From: Cellvibrionaceae bacterium
GTDB taxonomy: Bacteria > Pseudomonadota > Gammaproteobacteria > Pseudomonadales > Cellvibrionaceae
Direction of reading: 5' to 3'
Length of the DNA stretch: 15,882 bases
Assembly (NCBI GenBank): GCA_025800435.1
Contig: JAOXRV010000291.1
Coordinates: forward strand, 1-15,882
Shown: piece by piece, positions 1 to 8,450 of the stretch
How positions within the stretch are numbered: position 1 is the first letter of the stretch
Layout: each line of letters begins with the position of its first letter
Program-made: the position numbers and the translations under genes
Notes under the pieces: model-generated
Told to the model about the DNA's origin: nothing
Seen by the model: only the letters and a program-made list of their open reading frames with translations
Databases searched by the model: none

Positions 1-770
1 GTATTATGGCCCGGGCTCTGGCCGAGGCCGGGGTAAACGTCGTCAGCTATGCGCTGCAAGATAAGCGCGCCGATTTTTACTGCGGCGATATTAACTACCG
101 TGGCGATGGTATCGAGTTTGAACTGTATACGCCCGCTGGCAGGGCGCGTCTGCATACTGCTTTATTGGGGCAGTTTAATCTCAGCAATTTGCTTGGTGTC
201 AGTGCAGCGGCTATGGCTGCGGGCTTGAGCTGGCAGCAGCTGCAAGATTATCTGCCCAAGTTGGCGCCGGTAAAAGGCCGTATGCAGTTGTTTAATCGGG
301 CCGGGGTTACCGCCATTATCGATTATGCTCACACCCCCGATGCCCTGGCTAAAGCACTGGCGGCCGTGCGCCAGCACTGCCGCGGTCAACTGGCTTGTGT
401 GTTCGGTTGTGGCGGCGATCGGGATAAAGGCAAACGCCCGCAAATGGGCGAGATAGTCGCGGCCGAGGCCGACCGTGTCATCGTCACCAGCGACAACCCG
501 CGCAGCGAAGACCCGGCTGCAATAATTGAAGATATCTTGCCCGGTATCGAGGCCCCAGCGGGGCGGCAGTTGGCAATAACGGTAGAGGTGGATCGGCGTT
601 TGGCGATCGAGCAGGCCATTGCCAGTGCCGCCGACGGAGATTGTATTTTGATTGCCGGTAAGGGTCATGAGAACTATCAAGAGATCGATGGTCAGCGTCT
701 GCACTTTGACGATTACGAAGTTGCCAGTGCCGCCCTAGCTCGACGTGCGCAACTGGGGGTGAGCGTATGA
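1..770 (+). CDS. murE: UDP-MurNAc-tripeptide synthetase (meso-DAP-adding), 3' part
   Basis: C-terminal half (about 255 residues, reading frame open at the left edge) of the ligase that adds meso-diaminopimelate to UDP-MurNAc-L-Ala-D-Glu in the cytoplasm. The family is usually near 490-500 residues, so the N-terminal domain and ATP P-loop lie outside the window. Visible signatures, counting from the ATG at position 6, are DYAHTPDAL near residue 106, the GCGGDRDKGKRP segment near 135, DNPRSEDP at 163 and GKGHE near 218. DNPR is the motif that reads the free end of meso-DAP; lysine-adding enzymes differ here, so the peptidoglycan should be DAP type. The stop codon overlaps the murF start as ATGA, suggesting coupled translation. 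The ATG at 6 is internal, not the true start. Identity is secure. Confidence 0.97.
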   Translation, partial: IMARALAEAGVNVVSYALQDKRADFYCGDINYRGDGIEFELYTPAGRARLHTALLGQFNLSNLLGVSAAAMAAGLSWQQLQDYLPKLAPVKGRMQLFNRAGVTAIIDYAHTPDALAKALAAVRQHCRGQLACVFGCGGDRDKGKRPQMGEIVAAEADRVIVTSDNPRSEDPAAIIEDILPGIEAPAGRQLAITVEVDRRLAIEQAIASAADGDCILIAGKGHENYQEIDGQRLHFDDYEVASAALARRAQLGVSV

Positions 771-2155
771 AGCCGATAAGACTGGCTGATATCGCCTCGG
801 CGCTTGGCATTAACGCAGAGTTTAATCAGTGGGTGAACGCCGTCTGTACTGATTCGCGCAAGTTGACAGCGGGCGAGCTGTTTGTGGCCCTGCGCGGTGA
901 GCACTTTGATGGTCACGCCTATTTAGAGCAGGTAGCCGCAGCCGGTGCCGTGGCGGCAATCGTTGAACGAGAGCAGCCGGGCCTGGAGCTGCCTCAGTTG
1001 GTGGTTAAAGATTGTTATGCCGCCCTCGGGCTTATCGGCCAATTGGTGCGGGCCAAGTTTAGCGGCCCCTTAATCGGTATTACCGGCAGTAGCGGCAAGA
1101 CCACGGTTAAAGAAATGCTGGCCAGTATTTTATCACAGGCCGGTAATACCCTGTCTACCCGTGGCAATTTAAACAACCATATCGGTGTGCCTCTCACATT
1201 GATGGAACTCGGCGAAGAGCACGATTACGCCGTGATTGAGATGGGTGCCAGCGGCCCCGGTGAAATTGCCTATCTGTCCGCTCTGGCAAAACCCAGTGTG
1301 GTCATGGTGAATAATGTGATGGCTGCGCACCTGCAGGGCTTTGGCAGTCTCGATGGGGTGGCCATGGCCAAAGGTGAAATCTACCGGGGCCTGGCCGAAG
1401 GCGCCAAAGCGGTGATTAATCAAGATCAAGATTATGCCGAACGCTGGGCCTCGGGCCTGAGCGAATCGCAGATTTTGCGTTTTAGCTTAAATGAAGCCGC
1501 CGCCGATTTGTATGCGGACCAGCTACAGTTGCAAGACGATGGCTGTTATCAATTTCAATTGCACACCCCAGCCGGTGAAACCCAGGTGCAGCTCAGTATT
1601 CCCGGGCGTCACAATGTTGCTAATGGTTTAGCGGCGGCCAGCTGTGCATTTGCCTGTGGGATTGGCCTTGATTTAATAGCCGCTGGCCTTGCTAACGCCG
1701 ACAGCGCCAGCGGCCGCTTGCAGCTAAAGCAGCACTGCAGCGGCGCCACCATTATTGATGATAGTTACAACGCCAATCCAGGCTCAGTTAAGGCCGCTAT
1801 TGATATGCTGGCCGAGCGCGATGGCGAAAAATTTTTAGTGCTGGGCGATATGGGCGAGCTGGGTGAAAAAGCCCGCAGCCACCACGCCGATGTCGGCGCC
1901 TACGCCCAGGGCAAAGGCTTAAGTGGCCTATTTTGTGTGGGTGAACTGAGCAAAGCGGCCGCAGCCAAAAGCGATTGCGGCAAACACTTTGGTGATAAAA
2001 CCGAATTAGTGGCCGCGCTGCGGCCTCTGTTGGGCAAGGATACAACAGTATTAGTGAAAGGCTCACGCAGTGCGGCAATGGAAACAGTAGTGGCAGCACT
2101 ACTGGCCGAAGAACAGGGCGAGCACAACAACAATAAGGCGGAACCCTCATGCTAG
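767..2155 (+). CDS. murF: UDP-MurNAc-tripeptide:D-alanyl-D-alanine ligase
   Basis: Cytoplasmic ATP-dependent ligase that adds D-Ala-D-Ala to UDP-MurNAc-tripeptide, the last soluble precursor step. It has 462 residues (E. coli about 452). The Mur ligase P-loop GSSGKTTVKEM starts at residue 107 with Lys111, NNHIGVPLTL follows near 138, the central-domain signature VIEMGASGPGEI lies near 157, and IIDDSYNANPGSVKAA starts near 329, typical of MurF. The ATG shares four bases with the murE stop, and a GGGGTGAG stretch just upstream acts as ribosome binding site. The last 7 bp overlap mraY. Its substrate dipeptide would come from DdlB, encoded downstream in the same cluster. No anomaly seen. Confidence 0.97.
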   Translation: MKPIRLADIASALGINAEFNQWVNAVCTDSRKLTAGELFVALRGEHFDGHAYLEQVAAAGAVAAIVEREQPGLELPQLVVKDCYAALGLIGQLVRAKFSGPLIGITGSSGKTTVKEMLASILSQAGNTLSTRGNLNNHIGVPLTLMELGEEHDYAVIEMGASGPGEIAYLSALAKPSVVMVNNVMAAHLQGFGSLDGVAMAKGEIYRGLAEGAKAVINQDQDYAERWASGLSESQILRFSLNEAAADLYADQLQLQDDGCYQFQLHTPAGETQVQLSIPGRHNVANGLAAASCAFACGIGLDLIAAGLANADSASGRLQLKQHCSGATIIDDSYNANPGSVKAAIDMLAERDGEKFLVLGDMGELGEKARSHHADVGAYAQGKGLSGLFCVGELSKAAAAKSDCGKHFGDKTELVAALRPLLGKDTTVLVKGSRSAAMETVVAALLAEEQGEHNNNKAEPSC

Positions 2156-3231
2156 TTTGGCTGGCCGAATACCTACAACAATACATCAGTGCCTTTGGGG
2201 TTATTCAATACCTGACCATGCGCGCAATCCTCGGCGTGATGACCGCCCTGGTACTTTCCTTGTGGCTGGGCCCCTGGATGATTCGTCGCCTCAATAGTTT
2301 GCAAATTGGCCAGTCGGTGCGCGATGATGGACCCGAGTCACACCTGAGTAAATCTGGTACCCCCACCATGGGCGGCACCTTAATTTTGGCCAGTATTTTT
2401 ATCTCCGCTCTGCTCTGGTCTGATTTAACAAATCGCTATGTTTGGGTCACTCTATTAGTAACCGCCGCATTCGGCATGGTGGGCTGGGTTGACGATTACC
2501 GCAAGGTGGTCGAGTCCAACTCGCGCGGCCTGCCCGCACGCTGGAAATACTTTTGGCAGTCGGTGGCGGGCCTGGGTGCAGCCTGGTTTTTATACACCAG
2601 TGCCAGCAGCCCGGTAGAGACCCAGCTGTTTATACCCTTCTTTAAAAATGTCGCCATCGACCTGGGTGTTTTTTATGTCGTGCTTACCTATTTTGTGGTG
2701 GTGGGTTCGAGCAATGCGGTCAACTTAACCGATGGCCTCGACGGCCTGGCAATTATGCCAACCTGCATGGTGGGCGGCGCCCTCGGCATTATTGCCTATG
2801 TGTCGGGAAACACCTTGTTCTCAGAATACCTGCAAATTCCCTATGTGGAAGGGGCCGGTGAGCTGGTGGTGTTCTGTGCCGCCCTGGGCGGCGCCGGGCT
2901 TGGTTTCTTGTGGTTTAACACCTACCCGGCTCAAGTGTTTATGGGCGATGTGGGAGCCCTGGCGTTGGGGGCGGCGCTGGGTATTATCGCGGTGATTGTG
3001 CGCCACGAAATTGTGTTTTTTATTATGGGTGGCGTATTTGTCATGGAGACCGTCTCGGTGATCTTGCAGGTCGGCTCCTACAAATTAACCGGGCGGCGGA
3101 TTTTTAGAATGGCGCCTCTGCACCATCACTTTGAGCTTAAGGGCTGGCCCGAGCCGCGAGTGATTGTACGTTTTTGGATCATTACTGTGATGTTGGTAAT
3201 GGTTGGTTTAGCAACTTTGAAACTGCGCTAG
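2149..3231 (+). CDS. mraY: Phospho-MurNAc-pentapeptide translocase
   Basis: Polytopic inner-membrane enzyme that transfers phospho-MurNAc-pentapeptide from UDP onto undecaprenyl phosphate, making lipid I. It is 360 residues, the same length as the E. coli enzyme, and starts MLVWLAEYLQQY, very like E. coli. Motifs in order are SKSGTPTMGGTLI, GWVDDYRK with the aspartate pair D115/D116, NLTDGLDGLAIMP, FMGDVGALALG with D267, and HHHFELKGWPE near the C-terminus. The three aspartates have the same numbering as the functional ones in E. coli. About ten hydrophobic segments are evident. The start overlaps murF by 7 bp, with GGCGGA about 7 bases upstream as ribosome binding site. A 32-bp gap follows before murD. 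Confidence 0.98.
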   Translation: MLVWLAEYLQQYISAFGVIQYLTMRAILGVMTALVLSLWLGPWMIRRLNSLQIGQSVRDDGPESHLSKSGTPTMGGTLILASIFISALLWSDLTNRYVWVTLLVTAAFGMVGWVDDYRKVVESNSRGLPARWKYFWQSVAGLGAAWFLYTSASSPVETQLFIPFFKNVAIDLGVFYVVLTYFVVVGSSNAVNLTDGLDGLAIMPTCMVGGALGIIAYVSGNTLFSEYLQIPYVEGAGELVVFCAALGGAGLGFLWFNTYPAQVFMGDVGALALGAALGIIAVIVRHEIVFFIMGGVFVMETVSVILQVGSYKLTGRRIFRMAPLHHHFELKGWPEPRVIVRFWIITVMLVMVGLATLKLR

Positions 3232-3263
3232 GGCGTGGCGACAAGCACAAGGGTAAGTAGACA

Positions 3264-4637
3264 GTGGTCGAAATAATTAGCAGCGATAAAGTGACAGCGG
3301 TGGTGGGCCTAGGCCTTACCGGGCTGTCCTATGCGCGCTATTTAGAGCGGCAGCAGCGCCCCTTTGTGATTATGGACAGCCGCAGAAACCCGCCCATGCT
3401 CAATCAACTGGAGCAAGAGTTTGATTCAAGCCGGTTTATGCGCGCTCTGCATTTGGGGGGCTTACACAGAGATAGCCTGCTCAATGCCAGTGAGATTTTA
3501 GTCAGTCCCGGCTATCCACTGGATGATGAACTGCTGCGCGAGGCTGAGGCTGCGGGTATTAAAATTCACGGCGATATGTCGCTGTTTGCCGAACAGTGTA
3601 CGGGCAAAGTGGTGGCCATTACCGGTTCCAATGCCAAGAGCACAGTTACCGCCTGGCTGGCACATATGGCTGAGCAAGCCGGCGCCAGTTATGGGGTGGG
3701 CGGCAATATTGGACGGCCGGTGCTTGAGCTGCTCGAAGAGGCGCCCAAGCAAATTTATATTTTGGAATTGTCTAGCTTTCAGTTGGAGGCGACACCCAAG
3801 CTCGACGCTGAGGTGGCTGCCATCCTCAATGTCAGCGCCGACCATATGGATCGCTACCCGAATATGATGGCTTATCACCGGGCTAAGCAAAAAGTCTATC
3901 GCGGCGCAAAACAAGTCGTTTGCAATCGCCAGGATTCCCTGACCCAACCCCTGCAAGTGTCGGACATGAAGCTGCTCAGCTTTGGCTTGGATAAACCAGA
4001 TCTGGGCCAGTTTGGCCTGCGTTTTAAAGATGGCGAAGAGTACTTAGCCTGTGGCCTGGACTGCCTGCTGCCCAGCCATCAATTATCCCTGCCTGGGCGC
4101 CACAATATTAGTAATGCCCTGGCGGCGCTGGCACTTGGAACTGCAGCGGGCTTGCCAATGGCGGCCATGTTAGGGGCATTGCAGAATTTTAAAGGCCTGC
4201 CACACCGCTGTGAGCCGGTTGCTGAGTACCAGCAAGTGCTCTATATCAATGATTCAAAAGGCACCAATGTGGGCGCGACTATTGCCGCCCTTGAGGGCCT
4301 CGGCTGCCAGCGCAAATTGGTCTTAATTGCCGGCGGTGTCGGCAAGGGCGCCGATTTTGCGCCACTGCTAAAACCCATTGCTCAGTACTGCCGGGCGGTG
4401 GTGTGTATCGGTGCCGATGGCCCCAAGTTAATGCAATTGCTGGGCGACACAAATTGCGCCAGTGCCAAATCGATGCAGCAGGCAGTTGAGTTGGCTAGCA
4501 ATTTTGCCGAAGCAGGTGACGCCGTTCTGCTGTCACCGGCCTGTGCCAGTTTTGATATGTTTGCCAATTTTGAGGCCAGGGGTGAAGCCTTTGCGGCGGC
4601 AGTGGCGACGCTGCAGGCGGGGGGCGCTAATGACTGA
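3264..4637 (+). CDS. murD: UDP-MurNAc-L-alanine:D-glutamate ligase
   Basis: Cytoplasmic ligase adding D-glutamate to UDP-MurNAc-L-Ala. It is 457 residues, with a GTG start. An in-frame TAG at 3258-3260 means no start can lie further upstream, and an AAGGG stretch sits a little upstream. The N-terminal nucleotide-sugar-binding motif is VVGLGLTGLSYARYL. The P-loop reads GSNAKSTVT at residues 121-129 with Lys125; E. coli has Gly where this protein has Ala124, and I recall the Ala form from Pseudomonas-type MurD. LSSFQLE, ILNVSADHMDRYP, YINDSKGTNVGAT and LLSPACASFDMFANFEARG follow in normal order. The 3' end overlaps ftsW by 8 bp. An in-frame GTG at codon 10 is a less likely alternative start because it would cut into the first beta strand. 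Confidence 0.96.
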   Translation: MVEIISSDKVTAVVGLGLTGLSYARYLERQQRPFVIMDSRRNPPMLNQLEQEFDSSRFMRALHLGGLHRDSLLNASEILVSPGYPLDDELLREAEAAGIKIHGDMSLFAEQCTGKVVAITGSNAKSTVTAWLAHMAEQAGASYGVGGNIGRPVLELLEEAPKQIYILELSSFQLEATPKLDAEVAAILNVSADHMDRYPNMMAYHRAKQKVYRGAKQVVCNRQDSLTQPLQVSDMKLLSFGLDKPDLGQFGLRFKDGEEYLACGLDCLLPSHQLSLPGRHNISNALAALALGTAAGLPMAAMLGALQNFKGLPHRCEPVAEYQQVLYINDSKGTNVGATIAALEGLGCQRKLVLIAGGVGKGADFAPLLKPIAQYCRAVVCIGADGPKLMQLLGDTNCASAKSMQQAVELASNFAEAGDAVLLSPACASFDMFANFEARGEAFAAAVATLQAGGAND

Positions 4638-5892
4638 ATTAAGCGCCGTTAAACTGAAACCCAAAGCCGCCGCACCCAAGCGTAAGGCTCCAAATCGCAA
4701 GGCCAGCCCCTATCAGCTGGGCCAGCAGCCAGCTCTGGATTGGCCACTGCTGACCCTGCTGTGGGCCATTGTTTCGGTGGGTATCGTGTTGGTGGCCTCG
4801 TCCTCGGTCAGTATTGCCGATGCCAGCTATGGCGACAGTTTGCACTTTGTTAAACGCCACAGTGTGTATTTGGTACTGGGCTTAATTGTGGCCTGTTTTG
4901 TGGCCGCTATTCCAAGCCGTCTGTGGCGGGATTTTGGGCCGATATTTTTGCTGATTGCGCTGGTGCTATTAACGTTGGTGCTGGTGCCTGGTCTGGGTAA
5001 AAAAGTCAATGGCGCCCAGCGTTGGTTTAACTTGGGCTTTATTACCATTCAGGCCTCAGAGCTGGTTAAGTTTTGTGTGATTGTGTTTTTTGCCAGTTAC
5101 CTAAGTCGCCGCCAGGGCGATATTCTGCAAGGCTGGCAGGGCTTTGGCTTATCCATCGCCGCAATCGGTCTAATTAGCGGTCTGTTGATTTTAGAGCCGG
5201 ATTTTGGCAGCACGGTGGTGATTGCGGTAACTGCCATGTCGATGCTGTTTTTGGCTGGCGTACGCTTGCACCAGTTTTTATTGCTGCTGGGTGTGGGCAT
5301 TGCCGGCTTGGCCAGTATGGCGCTGTTGTCGCCTTATAGAATGAAGCGCCTGGTCAGTTACCTCGACCCCTGGGCCGATCAGTACGCCGATGGCTACCAG
5401 CTAACCCAGTCGCTGATTGCCTTTGGCCGGGGCGAGTGGTTTGGCACCGGGCTCGGCGGCAGTATTCAAAAAATGTTTTACCTGCCCGAGGCCCACACGG
5501 ATTTTATTGTGGCGATTCTGGCCGAGGAAATGGGACTGTTTGGGGTGGTGTTAACCCTGTTGTTATTTGCCGCGTTTATCTGGCGCATTATGTTGATTTG
5601 CCGCCGTGGCATTGAGCAGGACGACAAATTTACCGCCCTGGCGGCCTTTGGTATTGCCGCCATGTTCGCCACCCAGGTATTGATTAACGTGGGTGTGGCC
5701 TCGGGTTTTTTGCCCACCAAGGGTTTAACCCTACCCTTTGTTAGCTGGGGTGGCAGTAGCCTATTGGCTAACTTTGCCTTGGTCGGTTTTTTGCTGCGCT
5801 TGGACTGGGAGCTGCGCCGCGCCGCGCAGACCAAGTCGCGGGTGGCGCGTATGCCCAGGGCTAAGAAAACCCAGGGGAGGGCGGTCGCATGA
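4630..5892 (+). CDS. ftsW: SEDS peptidoglycan glycosyltransferase FtsW
   Basis: Polytopic inner-membrane SEDS-family protein that polymerises lipid II at the septum together with its class B PBP partner FtsI, whose gene would lie upstream of this window. The frame is open further upstream, but those 56 codons are a shadow of murD. The ATG at 4630 gives 420 residues (E. coli 414), follows a G-rich ribosome binding site and overlaps murD by 8 bp. A basic Lys/Ala/Pro-rich cytoplasmic N-terminus of about 35 residues precedes roughly ten membrane segments. Signatures are AQRWFNLGFITIQASELVK, YLPEAHTDFIVAILAEEMG with D291 aligning to the aspartate regarded as catalytic in SEDS proteins, and SWGGSSLLANF. 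The stop overlaps the murG start as ATGA. Confidence 0.96.
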   Translation: MTELSAVKLKPKAAAPKRKAPNRKASPYQLGQQPALDWPLLTLLWAIVSVGIVLVASSSVSIADASYGDSLHFVKRHSVYLVLGLIVACFVAAIPSRLWRDFGPIFLLIALVLLTLVLVPGLGKKVNGAQRWFNLGFITIQASELVKFCVIVFFASYLSRRQGDILQGWQGFGLSIAAIGLISGLLILEPDFGSTVVIAVTAMSMLFLAGVRLHQFLLLLGVGIAGLASMALLSPYRMKRLVSYLDPWADQYADGYQLTQSLIAFGRGEWFGTGLGGSIQKMFYLPEAHTDFIVAILAEEMGLFGVVLTLLLFAAFIWRIMLICRRGIEQDDKFTALAAFGIAAMFATQVLINVGVASGFLPTKGLTLPFVSWGGSSLLANFALVGFLLRLDWELRRAAQTKSRVARMPRAKKTQGRAVA

Positions 5893-6995
5893 GCGTTGCT
5901 GAGAATGGTCTGATTGGGCAAAGCTATTTAATTATGGCTGGCGGTACTGGCGGCCACGTAATACCGGCGCTGACCGTTGCCAAAGAACTGCGTGCGCGCG
6001 GTGCCGAGATTGAGTGGTTGGGCACCCGCAGAGGCATCGAGGCGCGGCTGGTAGCGGCAGCGGATATTCCGCTGCACTTTTTGGACGTAGAAGGGGTGCG
6101 CGGCAAGGGTAAATTGGCCCTGTTAAAAGCGCCTTATTTAATTAATAAGGCTATCGCTCAGGCGGCTAAGGTTATTCGCCAGATGCAGCCCAATGCGGTG
6201 TTGGGTATGGGGGGCTTTGCCTCTGGCCCCGGCGGTATTGCAGCGCGCTTGGCTGGGGTGCCACTGGTAATTCACGAGCAAAACGCGGTGGCCGGGACCA
6301 CCAATTGCCTGCTGGCAAAATTGGCTGCCCGACGCAAGCTGGAGGCTTTTCCCGGTGCTTTAAAGGGGGCCGAGTTGACTGGCAACCCGATTCGAGCTGA
6401 GGTCAGTGAGTTGTGGCAGCAAGGCGAGCGTATCGCCGAGCGCCTGGCTGGCGGTGGGCCACCCCAGGTTTTGGTGTTGGGCGGCAGTCTCGGCGCCCTG
6501 GCTATTAATGAAATGATGCCGGCAGCACTGGCAAAGTTTGAGCCAGACACGCGTCCGCAAGTGTGGCACCAGTGTGGTGAAAAACATTTGCTTGCTACCC
6601 GTGAGCAGTATCAACAAGCCGGGGTGGAAGCCAAGGTAGAAGCCTTTATAGAGGATATGGCCGCAGCTTATGCCTGGGCCGACTTTATTGTCTGCCGAGC
6701 CGGGGCCTTAACCGTATCGGAATTAACGGCTGCGGGTGTGGGTGCTTTATTGATTCCCTACCCTCATGCGATCGACGATCACCAGAGTAAGAATGGTCAG
6801 TGGCTGGTCGATGGCGGCGCCGCCTTGATGATACAGCAGCGTGAGCTGGATGCCGATAAATTGTGCGCAGTGCTGGGCGAGACTCTGCAGGCGCCGGAAA
6901 AATTAATCGCCATGGCGGCCGCGAGCCGCGAGTTGGCGCGCCCCAATGCCTGTGAGCGCATTGCGGAGATATGTATGGAGGCCAGTCATGGCTGA
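5889..6995 (+). CDS. murG: Lipid II-forming N-acetylglucosaminyltransferase
   Basis: Peripheral inner-membrane glycosyltransferase of the GT-B fold that adds GlcNAc from UDP-GlcNAc to lipid I, giving lipid II. It is 368 residues (E. coli 355). The glycine-rich loop AGGTGGHVIPALTVA lies near residues 17-31, HEQNAVAGTTN starts at 129, TGNPIR follows, the second glycine-rich loop VLGGSLGALAIN begins near 195, and VCRAGALTVSEL starts near 268, followed by PYPHAIDDHQSKN. The start at 5889 has a strong GGGGAGGG ribosome binding site and leaves 15 residues before the MAGGTGG strand, similar to E. coli. An internal ATG at 5934 would remove that strand and is rejected. It overlaps murC by 8 bp. Confidence 0.97.
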   Translation: MSVAENGLIGQSYLIMAGGTGGHVIPALTVAKELRARGAEIEWLGTRRGIEARLVAAADIPLHFLDVEGVRGKGKLALLKAPYLINKAIAQAAKVIRQMQPNAVLGMGGFASGPGGIAARLAGVPLVIHEQNAVAGTTNCLLAKLAARRKLEAFPGALKGAELTGNPIRAEVSELWQQGERIAERLAGGGPPQVLVLGGSLGALAINEMMPAALAKFEPDTRPQVWHQCGEKHLLATREQYQQAGVEAKVEAFIEDMAAAYAWADFIVCRAGALTVSELTAAGVGALLIPYPHAIDDHQSKNGQWLVDGGAALMIQQRELDADKLCAVLGETLQAPEKLIAMAAASRELARPNACERIAEICMEASHG

Positions 6996-8418
6996 TTATG
7001 TGATCGACATTCCCGAGATGCGGCGCATTCGTCGTATCCACTTTATCGGCATCGGCGGTGCCGGTATGTGCGGTATTGCCGAGGTTTTATTAAACCAAAA
7101 TTACGAGATCTCCGGCTCGGATCTGCGCGAGTCTGCCACCACCATGCGCCTACAGGCCATGGGTGCAAAAATATTTATTGGCCATCAGGCTGAAAATATT
7201 GAAGGCGTGGATGTGGTGGTGAATTCAACCGCCATCGATGAGAGTAATCCCGAGATTGTCGAGGCCAGGGCCCGGCGCTTGCCGATTGTGCGCCGCGCCG
7301 AAATGTTGGCCGAGCTGATGCGTTACCGCCATGGTATTGCGGTGGCCGGTACCCACGGCAAAACCACGACCACCAGTTTGGTGGCTTCGGTATTGGCCGC
7401 CGGCGATAAAGACCCGACGTTTGTGATCGGCGGCTTGCTCAATAGCGCCGGTACCAATGCCAAGTTGGGCGGCAGCCGTTACCTGGTGGCAGAGGCGGAC
7501 GAGAGCGATGCCTCGTTTTTACACTTGCAGCCGATGGTGTCGATTGTGACCAATATTGACGCCGACCATATGGAAACCTACGGCGGTGACTTTAATGCGC
7601 TAAAGAAAACGTTCGTTGAGTTCTTGCACAATCTGCCCTTTTACGGTTTGGCAGTGGTGTGTGGAGACGACCCGGTGGTGCAGGAAATTATTGCGGATAT
7701 TTCGCGCCCGGTGCTGACCTATGGCATGGGCGAACACAATGACTTTTACGCCTACGATATTGAATCTGAAGGCATGGCCAGTAGCTTTAAAGTACGCCGC
7801 CCGGGAATCGATAAAGACCTGCAAGTTAGTGTCAACATGCCCGGCCTGCACAATGTGCTAAACGCTACAGCGGCCATCGCCGTGGCCACTGATGAGGGCG
7901 TTGACGATAAGGCCATCCAAACTGGCCTGGCCCAGTTTGCCGGTGTCGGCCGTCGCTTTGAAGTTTACGGCGAAATTGATGTGGGCCACGGCAGCGCCAT
8001 GTTAGTGGACGACTATGGTCACCACCCCACCGAGGTGGCGGCCACTATTAAGGCGGTGCGCGCCGGCTGGCCCGAGCGACGTCTATTGATGGTGTACCAA
8101 CCCCATCGCTATACCCGCACCCGAGATTTGTACGAAGATTTTGTTGAAGTGCTATCGACCGTTGATGCACTGGTGTTACTGGAAGTGTACAGCGCAGGCG
8201 AGGATGCGATTGCCGGCGCCGATGGTCGCAGCCTGTGCCGCAGTATTCGCACTCGCGGCAGTGTCGACCCGGTGTTTGCGGCCAGCACTGATGTGGTGCC
8301 TGAGTTGCTGCCCAATATTGTGCGCCCCGGCGATATTGTTATTACCCAGGGCGCAGGCAATGTCGGCAGTTTGGCGGCCCAGCTGCGGCAGAGCCAGTTT
8401 GGCCGCCAGTCGCAATAG
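6988..8418 (+). CDS. murC: UDP-MurNAc:L-alanine ligase
   Basis: Cytoplasmic ligase that adds the first amino acid, L-Ala, to UDP-MurNAc. The frame extends 14 codons upstream into murG, but the ATG at 6988 has an ideal GGAG seven bases upstream and gives 476 residues (E. coli 491). Signatures are RIHFIGIGGAGMCGIAEVL near the N-terminus, P-loop AGTHGKTTTTSLVAS with Lys125, VAEADESDASFLHL, NIDADHMETYGGDF, VDDYGHHPTEVAATI and YQPHRYTRTRDLYEDF, all characteristic of MurC. It overlaps murG by 8 bp and is followed by a 32-bp gap to ddlB, the end of the tightly coupled mur block. An ATG at 7018 just before the first beta strand is a possible but less likely start. Confidence 0.97.
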   Translation: MADYVIDIPEMRRIRRIHFIGIGGAGMCGIAEVLLNQNYEISGSDLRESATTMRLQAMGAKIFIGHQAENIEGVDVVVNSTAIDESNPEIVEARARRLPIVRRAEMLAELMRYRHGIAVAGTHGKTTTTSLVASVLAAGDKDPTFVIGGLLNSAGTNAKLGGSRYLVAEADESDASFLHLQPMVSIVTNIDADHMETYGGDFNALKKTFVEFLHNLPFYGLAVVCGDDPVVQEIIADISRPVLTYGMGEHNDFYAYDIESEGMASSFKVRRPGIDKDLQVSVNMPGLHNVLNATAAIAVATDEGVDDKAIQTGLAQFAGVGRRFEVYGEIDVGHGSAMLVDDYGHHPTEVAATIKAVRAGWPERRLLMVYQPHRYTRTRDLYEDFVEVLSTVDALVLLEVYSAGEDAIAGADGRSLCRSIRTRGSVDPVFAASTDVVPELLPNIVRPGDIVITQGAGNVGSLAAQLRQSQFGRQSQ

Positions 8419-8450
8419 CTAAACAAGTAAAAGACCGTAGAAGAATCGAT

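Noticed and set aside
162..704. 180-residue open frame on the minus strand, antisense to murE
   Set aside because: Complete overlap with a secure conserved gene, no recognisable motif, no ribosome binding site of note.
4462..4629. 56-codon N-terminal extension of FtsW
   Set aside because: It overlaps murD in another frame and its sequence looks like a shadow; the ATG at 4630 gives the normal FtsW length and a good ribosome binding site.
6946..6987. 14-codon N-terminal extension of MurC
   Set aside because: It lies inside murG; the ATG at 6988 has GGAG at ideal distance and fits the family N-terminus.
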